Shown: positions 26,806 through 35,691 of the stretch, piece by piece
Numbering within the stretch: position 1 is the stretch's first letter
Layout: every line of letters starts with the position of its first letter
DNA from: an uncultured Bacteroidia bacterium
GTDB lineage: Bacteria; Bacteroidota; Bacteroidia; Bacteroidales; F082
Reading direction: 5' to 3'
Assembly (NCBI GenBank): GCA_902802535.1
Contig: CADCML010000034.1
Span: 1-53,295, forward strand
DNA length: 53,295 bases
Position numbers and translations under genes: made by a program
The notes under the pieces: model-generated
Databases searched by the model: none
Seen by the model: the letters and a program-made list of their open reading frames with translations, nothing else
Told to the model about the DNA's origin: nothing

Positions 26806-26879
26806 CACGCTCTAACGCCCCCTCGTTCCCCATTGGAGAGGGAAGGGAGAGGCCGAGTGTGCCTAAGATGTTATTGGTT

Positions 26880-28181
26880 ATGAGAACACCTATTCTTAAA
26901 AGCATAATGCTGGTGGGCCTTTTGGTCGGTTGTTGCCTCGGTGCGCAGGCTCAGGCTGATGTGGATTCACCTTATTCGCTGTTCGGCCTCGGTCAGGTGA
27001 ACAACCGTTCGATGAACGTGAGGCTGAAAGGCATGGGCGGTGTGGCCAACGCCATGTTCGGTGGCGGCATCATCAATGCGCATAACCCGGCCACGTATGC
27101 CAAAATCGACTCGTTGGCTTTCCTCTTCGATGCCAGTTTCTACTTCAAGACCTCAACTTTCAGCACGTCAACCATTTCCGAAAAGGCCAGCAACGCCTCG
27201 TTCGACTATGTGTCGATGGCTTTTGGCGTAACGTCTTGGTGGAAAATGGCTTTCGGTGTGCAACCTTTCAGCACTGCGGGCTACAACATACAGGTGGAGA
27301 GCAACAAACCCGACATTGGTCATACTATCACTCGTTTCAAGGGGAGCGGCGGTCTCAATCAAGCTTTTTGGGGCAACGCTTTCAAAATCGGCAAGCATTT
27401 CGCTTTAGGAGCCAATGCGTATTATGTGTTCGGCAATAGTCAGGCTGAAACTTCGCTCTATTTCCCCGACTCGACCTATTTCGTCGGCACGCGACACAGT
27501 GCCGATGTGATGGTGCGCTCTTTCATGTTCGACTATGGTGTGTTGTTCAACGCGAATGTGGGCGACAACTTGCAGTTGGGCATAGGACTCACCTATACGC
27601 AAAAAATCAACCTGAGAGGAAAGCAGACAATACTCATACGTTCGTTCGAGGAAGACATGGATACGGAAATCGAGTATCTTATCGATACGGTTGCCTACGT
27701 TGTGAATAAAACCAGAGCCACCGTGCCGCATGGTTTAGGCATCGGTGTGTCGTTGCAAAAAGGCAACGACTGGGCTGTGGGTGCCGATTTCAATTGGATG
27801 CAATGGTCGAAGTTTGCCCGTCAAGGGTGGACTGAAGAGTTGCAGGATTCATGGTCGGCCTCGGTTGGTGCGGAGTTTACGCCAAAACACACCTCCATCT
27901 CGGGCTATTTCTCGCGCGTTACCTACCGTTTCGGCGGTTTTTATGAGCACGGTTTCATCAACCTGCTGGGCAACGATGGCATGAACCATTCTATTAATAA
28001 GGTGGGCATCACGGCGGGCTTGTCGCTGCCGCTACCCAAGACCTTGTCGAAGGTCAACATGGCGCTCGAAGTGGGTCAATACGGCACCCGCGAAGGCGGT
28101 TTGATACAAGAACGCTATGCCAAGGTGAGCGTAGGCGTTTCCGTGTTTGAGCATTGGTTTATGAAGCGCAAATACAAGTAA
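26880..28181 (+). CDS. Outer-membrane beta-barrel protein (FadL/OmpP1-like)
   Basis: Predicted outer-membrane barrel of 433 residues from ATG 26880. The frame is open further upstream, but that part overlaps a promoter and a low-complexity stretch, and the signal peptide (ILKSIMLVGLLVGCCLGAQAQ) begins at this ATG; 26868 is the alternative. After the signal the protein reads DSPYSLFGLGQVNNRSMNVR and LKGMGGVANAMFGGGIINAH, like Bacteroidota OmpP1/FadL-type proteins with an N-terminal plug and NPAT motif. Alternating beta-strands fill the rest. The last residues are VSVFEHWFMKRKYK; the terminal aromatic is not the very last residue, which is not unusual. It opens the run of envelope genes to 33833. 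Confidence 0.8.
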   Translation: MRTPILKSIMLVGLLVGCCLGAQAQADVDSPYSLFGLGQVNNRSMNVRLKGMGGVANAMFGGGIINAHNPATYAKIDSLAFLFDASFYFKTSTFSTSTISEKASNASFDYVSMAFGVTSWWKMAFGVQPFSTAGYNIQVESNKPDIGHTITRFKGSGGLNQAFWGNAFKIGKHFALGANAYYVFGNSQAETSLYFPDSTYFVGTRHSADVMVRSFMFDYGVLFNANVGDNLQLGIGLTYTQKINLRGKQTILIRSFEEDMDTEIEYLIDTVAYVVNKTRATVPHGLGIGVSLQKGNDWAVGADFNWMQWSKFARQGWTEELQDSWSASVGAEFTPKHTSISGYFSRVTYRFGGFYEHGFINLLGNDGMNHSINKVGITAGLSLPLPKTLSKVNMALEVGQYGTREGGLIQERYAKVSVGVSVFEHWFMKRKYK

Positions 28182-28254
28182 GATGTTCCATTGGAAAACT
28201 TTGGAATGATATTTGAATAAATGATAATAAGTCTAACACTAAAAATAAGAAAAG

Positions 28255-29706
28255 ATGAAAACGAAAAGATTAATGATGATTGCCGTTATCTTTGGAATGG
28301 CAATGAGCGTATCCGCCCAAGAGATGTCAGAGTCGAAGTATGGTTCCGACAGCGTTGCCTGCGTGACCAACCTGTCCATCTACGGTGAGGCTTACAAGCA
28401 ATGGGAATCGGCCAAGTTTGCGCCTGAAGCCATCACCTCGGAAATGGTCAATGCTTGGAGAGAGGTATTCCTCAACTGCCCCCGTTCCAGCCAACTTATC
28501 TACACGAGAGGCGAGAAGATCATGGACTACTTCATCCGCACCAACCCGAAAGACAGGGATGCCTACATCGACACCATTTGCATGATGATGGACCACAGGG
28601 CCCAGTATTTCCCGATTGACCCGAAGACGGGCAAGTCGCAAGTGGCTGGCATCATGGGACGTAAAGGCCTGCTTATCTACACCTACAACAAGAACCGCTA
28701 CGAAGAGGCCTACAATGTGCTGAAAGATGCCGTCGCCCTCGATGCCTCGCAGCTGCAAGGTGCCTACATCGACGCTTACTTCAAGGCTACCATCGACATG
28801 GTGAACAACGACAAGGCCGAGAAGATGACCATCATCAATGTGTATCAGGAACTCTCTGAAGTGCTCGACAACAACATTGGTGCATTGGCCGAGACCGAGA
28901 CCGAGCTTCAGACTGCCAAGGAAGACGCTGAAGCTGCTGGCGATGCCGAAGCTGTGGCTGGATTCGATAAGCAATTGGAGAAGAACGAGAAGAACATCAA
29001 CATCAACAAAGGTGTGAAGAACAACCTCGACAACCTCTTCCAGCCTTATGCTTCTTGCGAAGACCTGATCAAGGTGTTCAGCGCGAAGATGGCCGAAACG
29101 CCCGACGATGTGACGCTGCTCAAGCGCATCACCACCATCCTCGATAAGAAGGACTGCACCGACTCGAAGCTCTTCCTCGATGCTGCCGTCAAGCTGAACG
29201 AGCTTGAACCCAGCCCGGAGTCCTCCTACAGCTTGGGCATCAAGTTCTTCAAGGACAAGAAGTATAGCGATGCCGCCACCTTCTTCGAGCAAGCCACGAA
29301 GACCGAGAACAACGACCGTAAGTATCGTGCCTACCGTAACTTGGGCATGTGCTACGAGAATATGGGCAGCTTCTCTCGCGCTCGCGAAATCTATAGGAAA
29401 TCAGCCCAGGTTGACCCGACCAACGGCGAGCCCTATCTCCTCATCGCCATGCTTTACGCGGAAAGCTCGAAGCAGTTCAGCGGCGACATCGAAAGCAAGG
29501 CCGTCTATTGGGCCGCTGTCGACAAGTGCATCAAGGCCAAGTCCATTGACCCGTCCGTTGCCGACAGAGCCAACAGCCTGATTCGTTCCTACAGTGCCGC
29601 CTTCCCGTCGATGGAGACCATCTTCTTCAACGACTACAACGAAGGACAAACGTTCCAGGTCGGTGGTTGGATTGGCGAAACCACCACCATCAGAGCCAAA
29701 AAGTAA
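28255..29706 (+). CDS. Secreted tetratricopeptide-repeat protein
   Basis: A 483-residue exported protein with signal MKTKRLMMIAVIFGMAMSVSAQ. TPR-like helical pairs occupy much of the protein; the clearest are at about residues 320-400 (SSYSLGIKFFKDKKYSDAAT, YRNLGMCYENMGSFSRAREI, DPTNGEPYLLIAMLYAES). A charged coiled-coil-like stretch (about 205-255, ELQTAKEDAEAAGDAEAVAG and on) separates two repeat blocks. The stop codon TAA directly abuts the TTG start of lptC, showing tight coupling. In other Bacteroidota a TPR protein is found beside lptC in the same position, as I recall; its precise role is unknown, probably periplasmic scaffolding in envelope assembly. Confidence 0.85.
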   Translation: MKTKRLMMIAVIFGMAMSVSAQEMSESKYGSDSVACVTNLSIYGEAYKQWESAKFAPEAITSEMVNAWREVFLNCPRSSQLIYTRGEKIMDYFIRTNPKDRDAYIDTICMMMDHRAQYFPIDPKTGKSQVAGIMGRKGLLIYTYNKNRYEEAYNVLKDAVALDASQLQGAYIDAYFKATIDMVNNDKAEKMTIINVYQELSEVLDNNIGALAETETELQTAKEDAEAAGDAEAVAGFDKQLEKNEKNININKGVKNNLDNLFQPYASCEDLIKVFSAKMAETPDDVTLLKRITTILDKKDCTDSKLFLDAAVKLNELEPSPESSYSLGIKFFKDKKYSDAATFFEQATKTENNDRKYRAYRNLGMCYENMGSFSRAREIYRKSAQVDPTNGEPYLLIAMLYAESSKQFSGDIESKAVYWAAVDKCIKAKSIDPSVADRANSLIRSYSAAFPSMETIFFNDYNEGQTFQVGGWIGETTTIRAKK

Positions 29707-30267
29707 TTGAAACGCATCCTGAAAATAGGAATCCTAATCAACATCACAGCCTTTGTGGCTGTGATGTTGTTTTCGTGTTCAAACCCCGATGCCATCGTGC
29801 AGGCCATGGGGTCAGACGACACGCTGTCGGGCATTATCGCCGATAGCGTGGTTTTCTATCGCAGCGACTCGGGCATAGTCAACCTCGAATTGCACACGCC
29901 GCGCATGGTGCGCATGGAGAGTGAAGACGACATCATGGAGTTTCCGCTCGGTTTCGACGTGTATATGTACGACAAGGGCGAAAAGACCACTGAGCTCCAT
30001 GCCGACTATGGTAAGAACTACGGCAAAATGCGATTGATTGAGGCACAGGGAAACGTGATTGTACAAAACTTCGGCAGTAGCGAGACGATGTATTCCGACA
30101 AGCTCTTCTGGTATCAGGACTTGAAGATGATCTACACCCGCTCGCATGTCAAGATTGTCACGCCCGACAAGCAGATTGAGGCCGACAGCCTCGTGGCGCA
30201 AGAGGACTTCTCGGAATACACCATGTATTCGGGCAGTGCCATGCTCGATGTGGATGAGGAGGAATGA
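29707..30267 (+). CDS. lptC: LPS export protein LptC
   Basis: Periplasmic membrane-anchored component of the lipopolysaccharide transport bridge, 186 residues. It starts at TTG 29707 with no gap after the preceding stop. The N-terminus has a hydrophobic anchor with a lipobox-like CSNP segment (KIGILINITAFVAVMLFSCS). The body is the OstA-like beta-jellyroll: VVFYRSDSGIVNLELHTPRM, GFDVYMYDKGEKTTELHADY, MRLIEAQGNVIVQNF and TRSHVKIVTPDKQIEADSLV, with the repeated strand pattern in which the LPS slides. It is followed 3 bp later by the CorC-like gene, and its order with TPR, CorC/HlyC-like and PpiD genes matches the arrangement I know from Bacteroidota. Confidence 0.9.
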   Translation: MKRILKIGILINITAFVAVMLFSCSNPDAIVQAMGSDDTLSGIIADSVVFYRSDSGIVNLELHTPRMVRMESEDDIMEFPLGFDVYMYDKGEKTTELHADYGKNYGKMRLIEAQGNVIVQNFGSSETMYSDKLFWYQDLKMIYTRSHVKIVTPDKQIEADSLVAQEDFSEYTMYSGSAMLDVDEEE

Positions 30268-30270
30268 GCT

Positions 30271-31557
30271 ATGGACAGTTGGATTATTGTTGCGGTCACT
30301 TTGTTTTTTTCAGCCTTGTGCTCGGGGCTTGAGATTGCTTTCAACAGCATCAACCGCCTCCAGCTTGAGGTGGAACTGACCAAAAATACCTTCTCGGCCA
30401 AAATCATCAGGCTGTTCCTGAAAGACCAGTCGCGCTTCCTCACTTCCTTGCTTTTGGGCAACAATATCGCCCTCATCATCTATGGCATGAGCATGTCGCA
30501 ACTGCTTGACGGCCCAGTGGTGCATTGGTTGCAATACATCTCCTTCAGCAACGATTTCATGGTGCTGCTGGTGAAGACCATCCTTGCCACATTGCTCGTG
30601 TTGTTGGTTGGCGAGTTCCTCCCCAAGGTGCTGTTCCGCATCGACCCCAACGCCATCCTTTCGTTTTTTGCCCTGCCGACCTTCATCACCTATTGTCTGT
30701 TCTATCCGCTGATTCTCGTCTACACGGGCATTTCGGAGTTTCTCATCCGCTATGTGTTCCGGCTTAGGGTCGACCGGCAGGAGTATACGTTCAGCACCGT
30801 CGACCTCAATGACTACATCGCTGAATATGCCGACACTGAAGAAGCTGATGAAGATATGCAGCAGGAAATCCAGCTGTTCCAGAATGTGATGGAATTCCGC
30901 TCGGTGAAGCTCCGTGAGTGCATGGGGCCGCGCAACGAGATTGAGTCGGTGAAGCTGACCGATTCCATCGAGGCAGTGAAGGCCCGTTTCGAGGAGACCA
31001 AACACTCGAAACTGATTGTGATTGGCGAGAACATCGACGACATTGTGGGCTACGTCCACCTGAACGACGTGGTGCGCGTGGTGGCCGAGCATCGCACGGA
31101 GGTATTGGCCAATATTATCCGCAAAATCGATTTCTTCCCCGAAACGTATACTGCCGACCGGCTCTTGAAGCATTTCATCCAGCACCGTCAAGGTGTGGCG
31201 GCTGTGGTTGACGAGTTTGGCGGTACTGCCGGCATCGTCACCATGGAGGACGTGGTGGAGGAGATTTTTGGCGAAATCGACGACGAGTATGATGTGGAAG
31301 AGGAAATGGAGAAAGTGGTTGACGACAACACCTTCGTCTTTTCCGCCCGCCTCGAAATCGATTACCTCAACGACACCTACAAGCTTGACCTGCCCGTTTC
31401 CGACGACTACGAAACCTTGGCAGGCATGATTTTGCATTATTGTGAGAGCATTCCAGAGCAGGGTCAAGTGCTCCAAATCGGCAATTATCGCCTCAAAATC
31501 CTGAAAGCTTCCGACATGAAATTGGACGAAGTGGAATTGAAAATCAAAAACAATTGA
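30271..31557 (+). CDS. CorC/HlyC-family membrane protein (DUF21 + CBS pair)
   Basis: A 428-residue CNNM/CorC-type inner-membrane protein. The N-terminal DUF21 region (about residues 1-165) has three to four helices and the motif LCSGLEIAFNSINRLQLEVE. It is followed by two CBS domains (about 195-330), including MGPRNEIESVKLTDSIEAVK and DDIVGYVHLNDVVRV, then the VDEFGGTAGIVTMEDVVEEI signature, and a C-terminal CorC_HlyC domain (about 345-428). Family members are linked to Mg2+ or Co2+ efflux. The gliding protein GldE belongs to the same family and occurs in T9SS-bearing Bacteroidota, so GldE is an alternative name, not established here. It is cotranscribed with lptC (3-bp gap). Confidence 0.92.
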   Translation: MDSWIIVAVTLFFSALCSGLEIAFNSINRLQLEVELTKNTFSAKIIRLFLKDQSRFLTSLLLGNNIALIIYGMSMSQLLDGPVVHWLQYISFSNDFMVLLVKTILATLLVLLVGEFLPKVLFRIDPNAILSFFALPTFITYCLFYPLILVYTGISEFLIRYVFRLRVDRQEYTFSTVDLNDYIAEYADTEEADEDMQQEIQLFQNVMEFRSVKLRECMGPRNEIESVKLTDSIEAVKARFEETKHSKLIVIGENIDDIVGYVHLNDVVRVVAEHRTEVLANIIRKIDFFPETYTADRLLKHFIQHRQGVAAVVDEFGGTAGIVTMEDVVEEIFGEIDDEYDVEEEMEKVVDDNTFVFSARLEIDYLNDTYKLDLPVSDDYETLAGMILHYCESIPEQGQVLQIGNYRLKILKASDMKLDEVELKIKNN

Positions 31558-31652
31558 TTGATTTTCAATTTTTTAAAAAGTAATGAAAGCAAGAATTGAT
31601 GCTTTTGGAAAATAAAAATCAAACATTTGTCCCTGCGAGTTGAAATCTTTAC

Positions 31653-31660
31653 TAAATTTG
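31653..31660 (+). promoter_or_regulatory. -7 promoter element of the PpiD-like gene
   Basis: TAAATTTG matches TAnnTTTG, 43 bp before the ATG at 31704. A TTTG at 31626-31629 is 23 bp upstream, slightly beyond the usual -33 spacing. Confidence 0.6.
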
Positions 31661-31703
31661 CACGCTCAAAATTGAAGTTTAATAGTAAATAGAAAATAGC
31701 ATT

Positions 31704-33833
31704 ATGGCAGCAATTGAAAAAATCAGAAGACGCTCCGGATTGTTGATTGCAATCATTGGTATCGCATTGTTAGCGTTTGTCTTACAAGACCTTTTCCAAA
31801 GTCAGGGAAGAAACACTGGTCCGACGGTGGCCATCGTTGATGGCGACAAGATTTCAGTGAGAGATTACGAGAATCTTAAGGAAAAAAATCTGGAAAACAG
31901 AAGGGCTTCGAACAACAACCTTTCTTCCGCTGAGACATACAGCATCTACAACAACACGCTGGAAGAGATGATTAAGGATAACATCATGACCAAGGAGTAT
32001 GAAGCCGCTGGTATCGGCATCACTGCTGAGGAACTGATGGACCAAATGACCGGTGACAATCCGCATCCGTGGGTTGTGCAGAGCTTTGGCGATGGTAACG
32101 GCAATGTTGACAAGCAACGTGTGGCTGAGTACCTCCAAAACCTCAACAATCTTCCTGCCGACTATTACAACCGTTGGCTCGAGTTTGAGAAGGCTGTGAA
32201 ACAGAACCGTTTGGAAACCAAGTTCGACAATCTGGTGAAGGCTTCCCATTTCCTTCCTACCCCTTTGGCAAAGAAGTATTATGAGAATAAGAACATGAAG
32301 GCTTCGGCCGATGTGATCGCACTGCGTTACAGCACGATTCCCGATTCGACGGTGGTCGTGACCGATGCCGACAACAAGGCTTTCTACGAGGAGAACAAGT
32401 ACCGCTATGAAACGGACGAAAAGCGCGATATTGAATACGTGCTGTTTGAGGTCAAGCCTTCGGTGGAAGACCGTCAGGAAGCTCTGAAGTTCGTGCAAAA
32501 TCTGAAGCCTGAGTTTGAAGCCGCCGAGAGTGCCGCCGATTTCGTGAACGACAGCTACAACTCCGACAAGCGTTACGACAGCACCTGGCTGAGCCGCAAG
32601 GATGTGCCTGAAATGATTGAGCAGACCATCTTCGACAATGGCAATGGTGTGGGTTATGTGTATGGTCCTTACGAATATGAAGACGCTTTCAATCTGGTGC
32701 GTATCGTTGACATGCAGAACCGTCCCGATTCATTGCGTGCCAGCCATATCCTGATTGGTTACAAGGGTGCTTATGGCAGCCAAGACACCATCACCACCAA
32801 AGAACAAGCCGAGGCCAAGGCCAACGAATTGCTGGCCCAACTGAAAGCCTCCAAGAATAGCGACGAGCTGTTTGCCGAGCTGGCTTCCGAATTCAACACG
32901 GACGGCACAAAGGAAAAGGGCGGCGACCTTGATTGGTTCACCGACGGACAGATGGTGCCTCAGTTTAATGAATATGTGATCAACAATGCTGTGGGTTCGA
33001 TGGGTGTCGTGGAAACTCCTTTCGGTTACCATGTGGTGAAGGTCACGGACAAGACCGAGCCTCAACCCAAAGTGCGTTTGGCCTATTTGACCCACGGTAT
33101 TAATTGGAGCACCAAGACCTACCAGAACATCTATGCCGAGGCCAACAAGTTCTTCGCCGAGAACAGAACTTATGACCAGTTCAACAAGGCTATTGAAGAG
33201 CAAGGTCTCACCAAGCGCACGATGCCTGGCATTTCGAAGTCGACCTATCAGATTGCCGGTCTCGAGAATCCGCGCGAAATCGTTCGCTGGGCCTTTGATG
33301 AGAAGACCAAGAAAGGCGACATCTCCGACAAGATTTTTGAACTTGAAAACAACCAGCTGGTGGTGGCCGCTTTGACGGGTGTTATCCACGAAGGCTATGC
33401 TCCTATGGAGGCCGTTATCGACCGTTCCAAGTATCAGATCCTCAACAAGAAGAAAGGTGAAATCGCCGTTGAGAAGATGAAGGCTTGCGGCAACGATGTC
33501 AACAGAATGGTCAGCGAATTGGGTGCCGAGTCCACCACAGTTTCCGATGTCACACTCGATTCACGTGTGCTAAGCAACTTCGGTGTTGAAGCCGACATCG
33601 TCGGTATGATCATGGGCATGAAGGAAGGCGAAGAGATTGGTCCCGTCGCTGGTAATGCTTGTGCCTTCATCATCAAGAACGTGAAGTTCACGGCTCCCGC
33701 TGAGACCACTGACTATAGCAGCGTCGTCAGGGAAAAGACCAGCCAGTATTCCAACAGGGCAATGAACAATGGCGTGTACAACGCTTTGAGAAATGATGTG
33801 AAGATTAAGGACAATAGAACTGAGATTTTCTAA
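31704..33833 (+). CDS. Periplasmic peptidyl-prolyl isomerase, PpiD/SurA-like
   Basis: Membrane-anchored folding factor of 709 residues. An N-terminal anchor helix (about residues 10-30, RSGLLIAIIGIALLAFVLQD) precedes a SurA_N-like helical chaperone region (about 40-250). A parvulin/PPIC domain follows at about residues 345-455 (LRASHILIGYKGAYGSQD, then LASEFNTDGTKEKGGDLDWF, ending TPFGYHVVKVTDKTE). The C-terminal half is helical and probably also chaperone-like. The long form with a lipid-bilayer anchor fits PpiD rather than soluble SurA. It follows the CorC-like gene, with its own promoter. A strong terminator at 33861-33893 ends this cluster. It probably assists outer-membrane protein folding alongside the neighbouring envelope genes. 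Confidence 0.92.
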   Translation: MAAIEKIRRRSGLLIAIIGIALLAFVLQDLFQSQGRNTGPTVAIVDGDKISVRDYENLKEKNLENRRASNNNLSSAETYSIYNNTLEEMIKDNIMTKEYEAAGIGITAEELMDQMTGDNPHPWVVQSFGDGNGNVDKQRVAEYLQNLNNLPADYYNRWLEFEKAVKQNRLETKFDNLVKASHFLPTPLAKKYYENKNMKASADVIALRYSTIPDSTVVVTDADNKAFYEENKYRYETDEKRDIEYVLFEVKPSVEDRQEALKFVQNLKPEFEAAESAADFVNDSYNSDKRYDSTWLSRKDVPEMIEQTIFDNGNGVGYVYGPYEYEDAFNLVRIVDMQNRPDSLRASHILIGYKGAYGSQDTITTKEQAEAKANELLAQLKASKNSDELFAELASEFNTDGTKEKGGDLDWFTDGQMVPQFNEYVINNAVGSMGVVETPFGYHVVKVTDKTEPQPKVRLAYLTHGINWSTKTYQNIYAEANKFFAENRTYDQFNKAIEEQGLTKRTMPGISKSTYQIAGLENPREIVRWAFDEKTKKGDISDKIFELENNQLVVAALTGVIHEGYAPMEAVIDRSKYQILNKKKGEIAVEKMKACGNDVNRMVSELGAESTTVSDVTLDSRVLSNFGVEADIVGMIMGMKEGEEIGPVAGNACAFIIKNVKFTAPAETTDYSSVVREKTSQYSNRAMNNGVYNALRNDVKIKDNRTEIF

Positions 33834-33860
33834 TCTAGGATAGATGTGTTTGTATTGTGG

Positions 33861-33893
33861 AGTGCGTCGGATATGATTCGACGCACTTTTTTT
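33861..33893 (+). terminator. Terminator after the PpiD-like gene
   Basis: Perfect 9-bp stem AGTGCGTCG (33861-33869) and CGACGCACT (33879-33887), then a run of T. Confidence 0.9.
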
Positions 33894-33954
33894 GTCCATG
33901 CAAAATAAGCCAGCGGGATTCTCGTTATGACAATAAACAATTAATCCTTATACA

Positions 33955-35640
33955 ATGAAACAGTTGAAATACTTTATGTTTGTCGCAGCCATGGCATTGG
34001 CCATTGTGGGCTGCAAAAAGCCTGTTGAAGTGTCGTTTGACAAAGCTTCCCAGACAATGGAGGCCCAAGGTGGCACGATTGAACTTGCATTGAAGTCGAA
34101 TGGCGAATGGAACATCGCGCCTACTGAAGACTGGGTTGTCGTTTCGCCCATGTCAGGCAAGGGTGACGCCACCCTGACGCTTTCCGTTGGAACCAATACG
34201 GTGGAAGAAGCCCGTACAACCGAAATCAAAGCCACGACAAAAGATAATACGGCTACATTTACTCTCACCCAAAATGCTGCTGCACCAGATCCAGGTCCAG
34301 GCCCAGATCCGGAGCCTGAGTATTACCTTACGGTTACGCCAAAGGAATATGAATGCGGAAGTTCGGGAGGAGAGTTCACCGTTGAGGTATTGTCGAATAT
34401 TAATTGGATAGTTACCACACCTCAGTGGATTACTTGCTCGCAGACGGAAGGCTCCAACAATGCGACGCTTACGCTGACGGTACATCCGATGGAAGGCGAC
34501 ATTGTCAGTCGTGAGGATTCGGTTTTCATTGGGAATCTTGTCGCTTTCGATCGGATTCATGTCGTTCAAACGATGGATCCTGTTTTAGGTATCGATCTGA
34601 CGCCCAAAAACCTTCAGTTTGTGAATACAGGCGAAACAAAGACCGTGACTGTGGCCACCGAAGATGCTTGGACGGCTGCTGTCGAGGTGGGTTGGGTGAC
34701 CTTAAGTCAAACAGAAGGTCAAGGCGAAGCGGAAGTCAGTGTGACCGTTGGCGAAAATCCCGTTTATGTTGATCGTCAAACTACGGTCGTTTTCACCACG
34801 GCAGGCGGCATTCAGGCGATACTTGCCATCCGACAGGATGCTTCGGTTGACCCGCATTTCCTTGGCGCTTATCCTCTTGATTTCCAATTTGAGAAGAATG
34901 GCGGTCAACAGGAAATCAGCGTCAGTTGCGATACCTATTGGGAGTTTGAGTTGAGTTGCGATTGGCTGTCACTGTCGCAAATGTCGGGAACGGGTAATGC
35001 TACCGTCGTCTTGACGGCGGATGCGAATCCGTTCACCGAAGCAAGAACGGTGGAGTTCTACATCAAATCCGGTGAATTGCATGAGCAGTTCAACGTGTAC
35101 CAGGCACCTGGCGATGTGCCAATTTTTGCTGACTTTGAGCCTGATACCTTGTTTGTGTCAGCTGATGGTGGCATCCAGCATGTGCAATTGACTTCGAACA
35201 CCAATTGGCAACTTCAAGCCAGTGATTGGATTTTGTTGCTTACCAGTTCGGGTCAAGGGGATGCCAACATTGACTTTGTGGTGGACCTCAATTCAGAGTA
35301 CGAAGGAAGAGTGGGTTATGTGAGTGTAGTTCATAATGGACAGGAGTTGGCCACAATGGTAGTCGTTCAAGAGGCCAAAGTCGATATTTTTGAAACCGAC
35401 ATCACTTATCTTGAAGTCCGTCCTGAAGGTGGAGAATATGCCATCCAATTGACAGCTAACCAGTCGTGGACAGTGAATTTCGATGTGAATTGGATGCGTT
35501 GTGAGCCTATGAGCGGCTATGGCAGTAAGACTCTTATCCTTACGGTCGATCCTATGTCAAGCGCTCATCCACGAAGCGGACACGTGAAGTTGAGCGGGTC
35601 GGCAGGAATGATGATTCTCATCACAGTTGACCAGCAATGA
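33955..35640 (+). CDS. Lipoprotein with six BACON domains
   Basis: Surface or periplasmic lipoprotein of 561 residues. The signal MKQLKYFMFVAAMALAIVGC ends with lipobox IVGC. After a short spacer come six consecutive BACON-type beta-sandwich repeats of about 85 residues, each with the pattern G-G-x-x-x-x-V-x-x-x-x-x-W-x-x-x-x-x-x-W followed by SG-x-G-x-A and ending in an x-V-x-Q strand. A proline-rich linker (PDPGPGPDPEPE) separates repeats one and two. BACON domains are typical of Bacteroidota glycan-binding or spacer proteins; no enzymatic domain is attached here. It stands alone, with a possible terminator after it at 35645-35672. A spacer or mucin-binding role is plausible but inferred. 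Confidence 0.88.
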   Translation: MKQLKYFMFVAAMALAIVGCKKPVEVSFDKASQTMEAQGGTIELALKSNGEWNIAPTEDWVVVSPMSGKGDATLTLSVGTNTVEEARTTEIKATTKDNTATFTLTQNAAAPDPGPGPDPEPEYYLTVTPKEYECGSSGGEFTVEVLSNINWIVTTPQWITCSQTEGSNNATLTLTVHPMEGDIVSREDSVFIGNLVAFDRIHVVQTMDPVLGIDLTPKNLQFVNTGETKTVTVATEDAWTAAVEVGWVTLSQTEGQGEAEVSVTVGENPVYVDRQTTVVFTTAGGIQAILAIRQDASVDPHFLGAYPLDFQFEKNGGQQEISVSCDTYWEFELSCDWLSLSQMSGTGNATVVLTADANPFTEARTVEFYIKSGELHEQFNVYQAPGDVPIFADFEPDTLFVSADGGIQHVQLTSNTNWQLQASDWILLLTSSGQGDANIDFVVDLNSEYEGRVGYVSVVHNGQELATMVVVQEAKVDIFETDITYLEVRPEGGEYAIQLTANQSWTVNFDVNWMRCEPMSGYGSKTLILTVDPMSSAHPRSGHVKLSGSAGMMILITVDQQ

Positions 35641-35644
35641 CGAA

Positions 35645-35672
35645 AAAAGGAGGGCACGAAGCTCTCCTTTAT
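35645..35672. terminator. Possible terminator after the BACON gene
   Basis: AAAGGAG...CTCCTTT stem within an A-rich flank, between the convergent BACON and dipeptidase genes. The T-run is short. Confidence 0.45.
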
Positions 35673-35691
35673 TGATGGTTATCATGCGGAC

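Noticed and set aside
26775-26879. N-terminal extension of the outer-membrane protein
   Set aside because: The extension overlaps a promoter-like sequence and low-complexity DNA, and the signal peptide starts at the later ATG.
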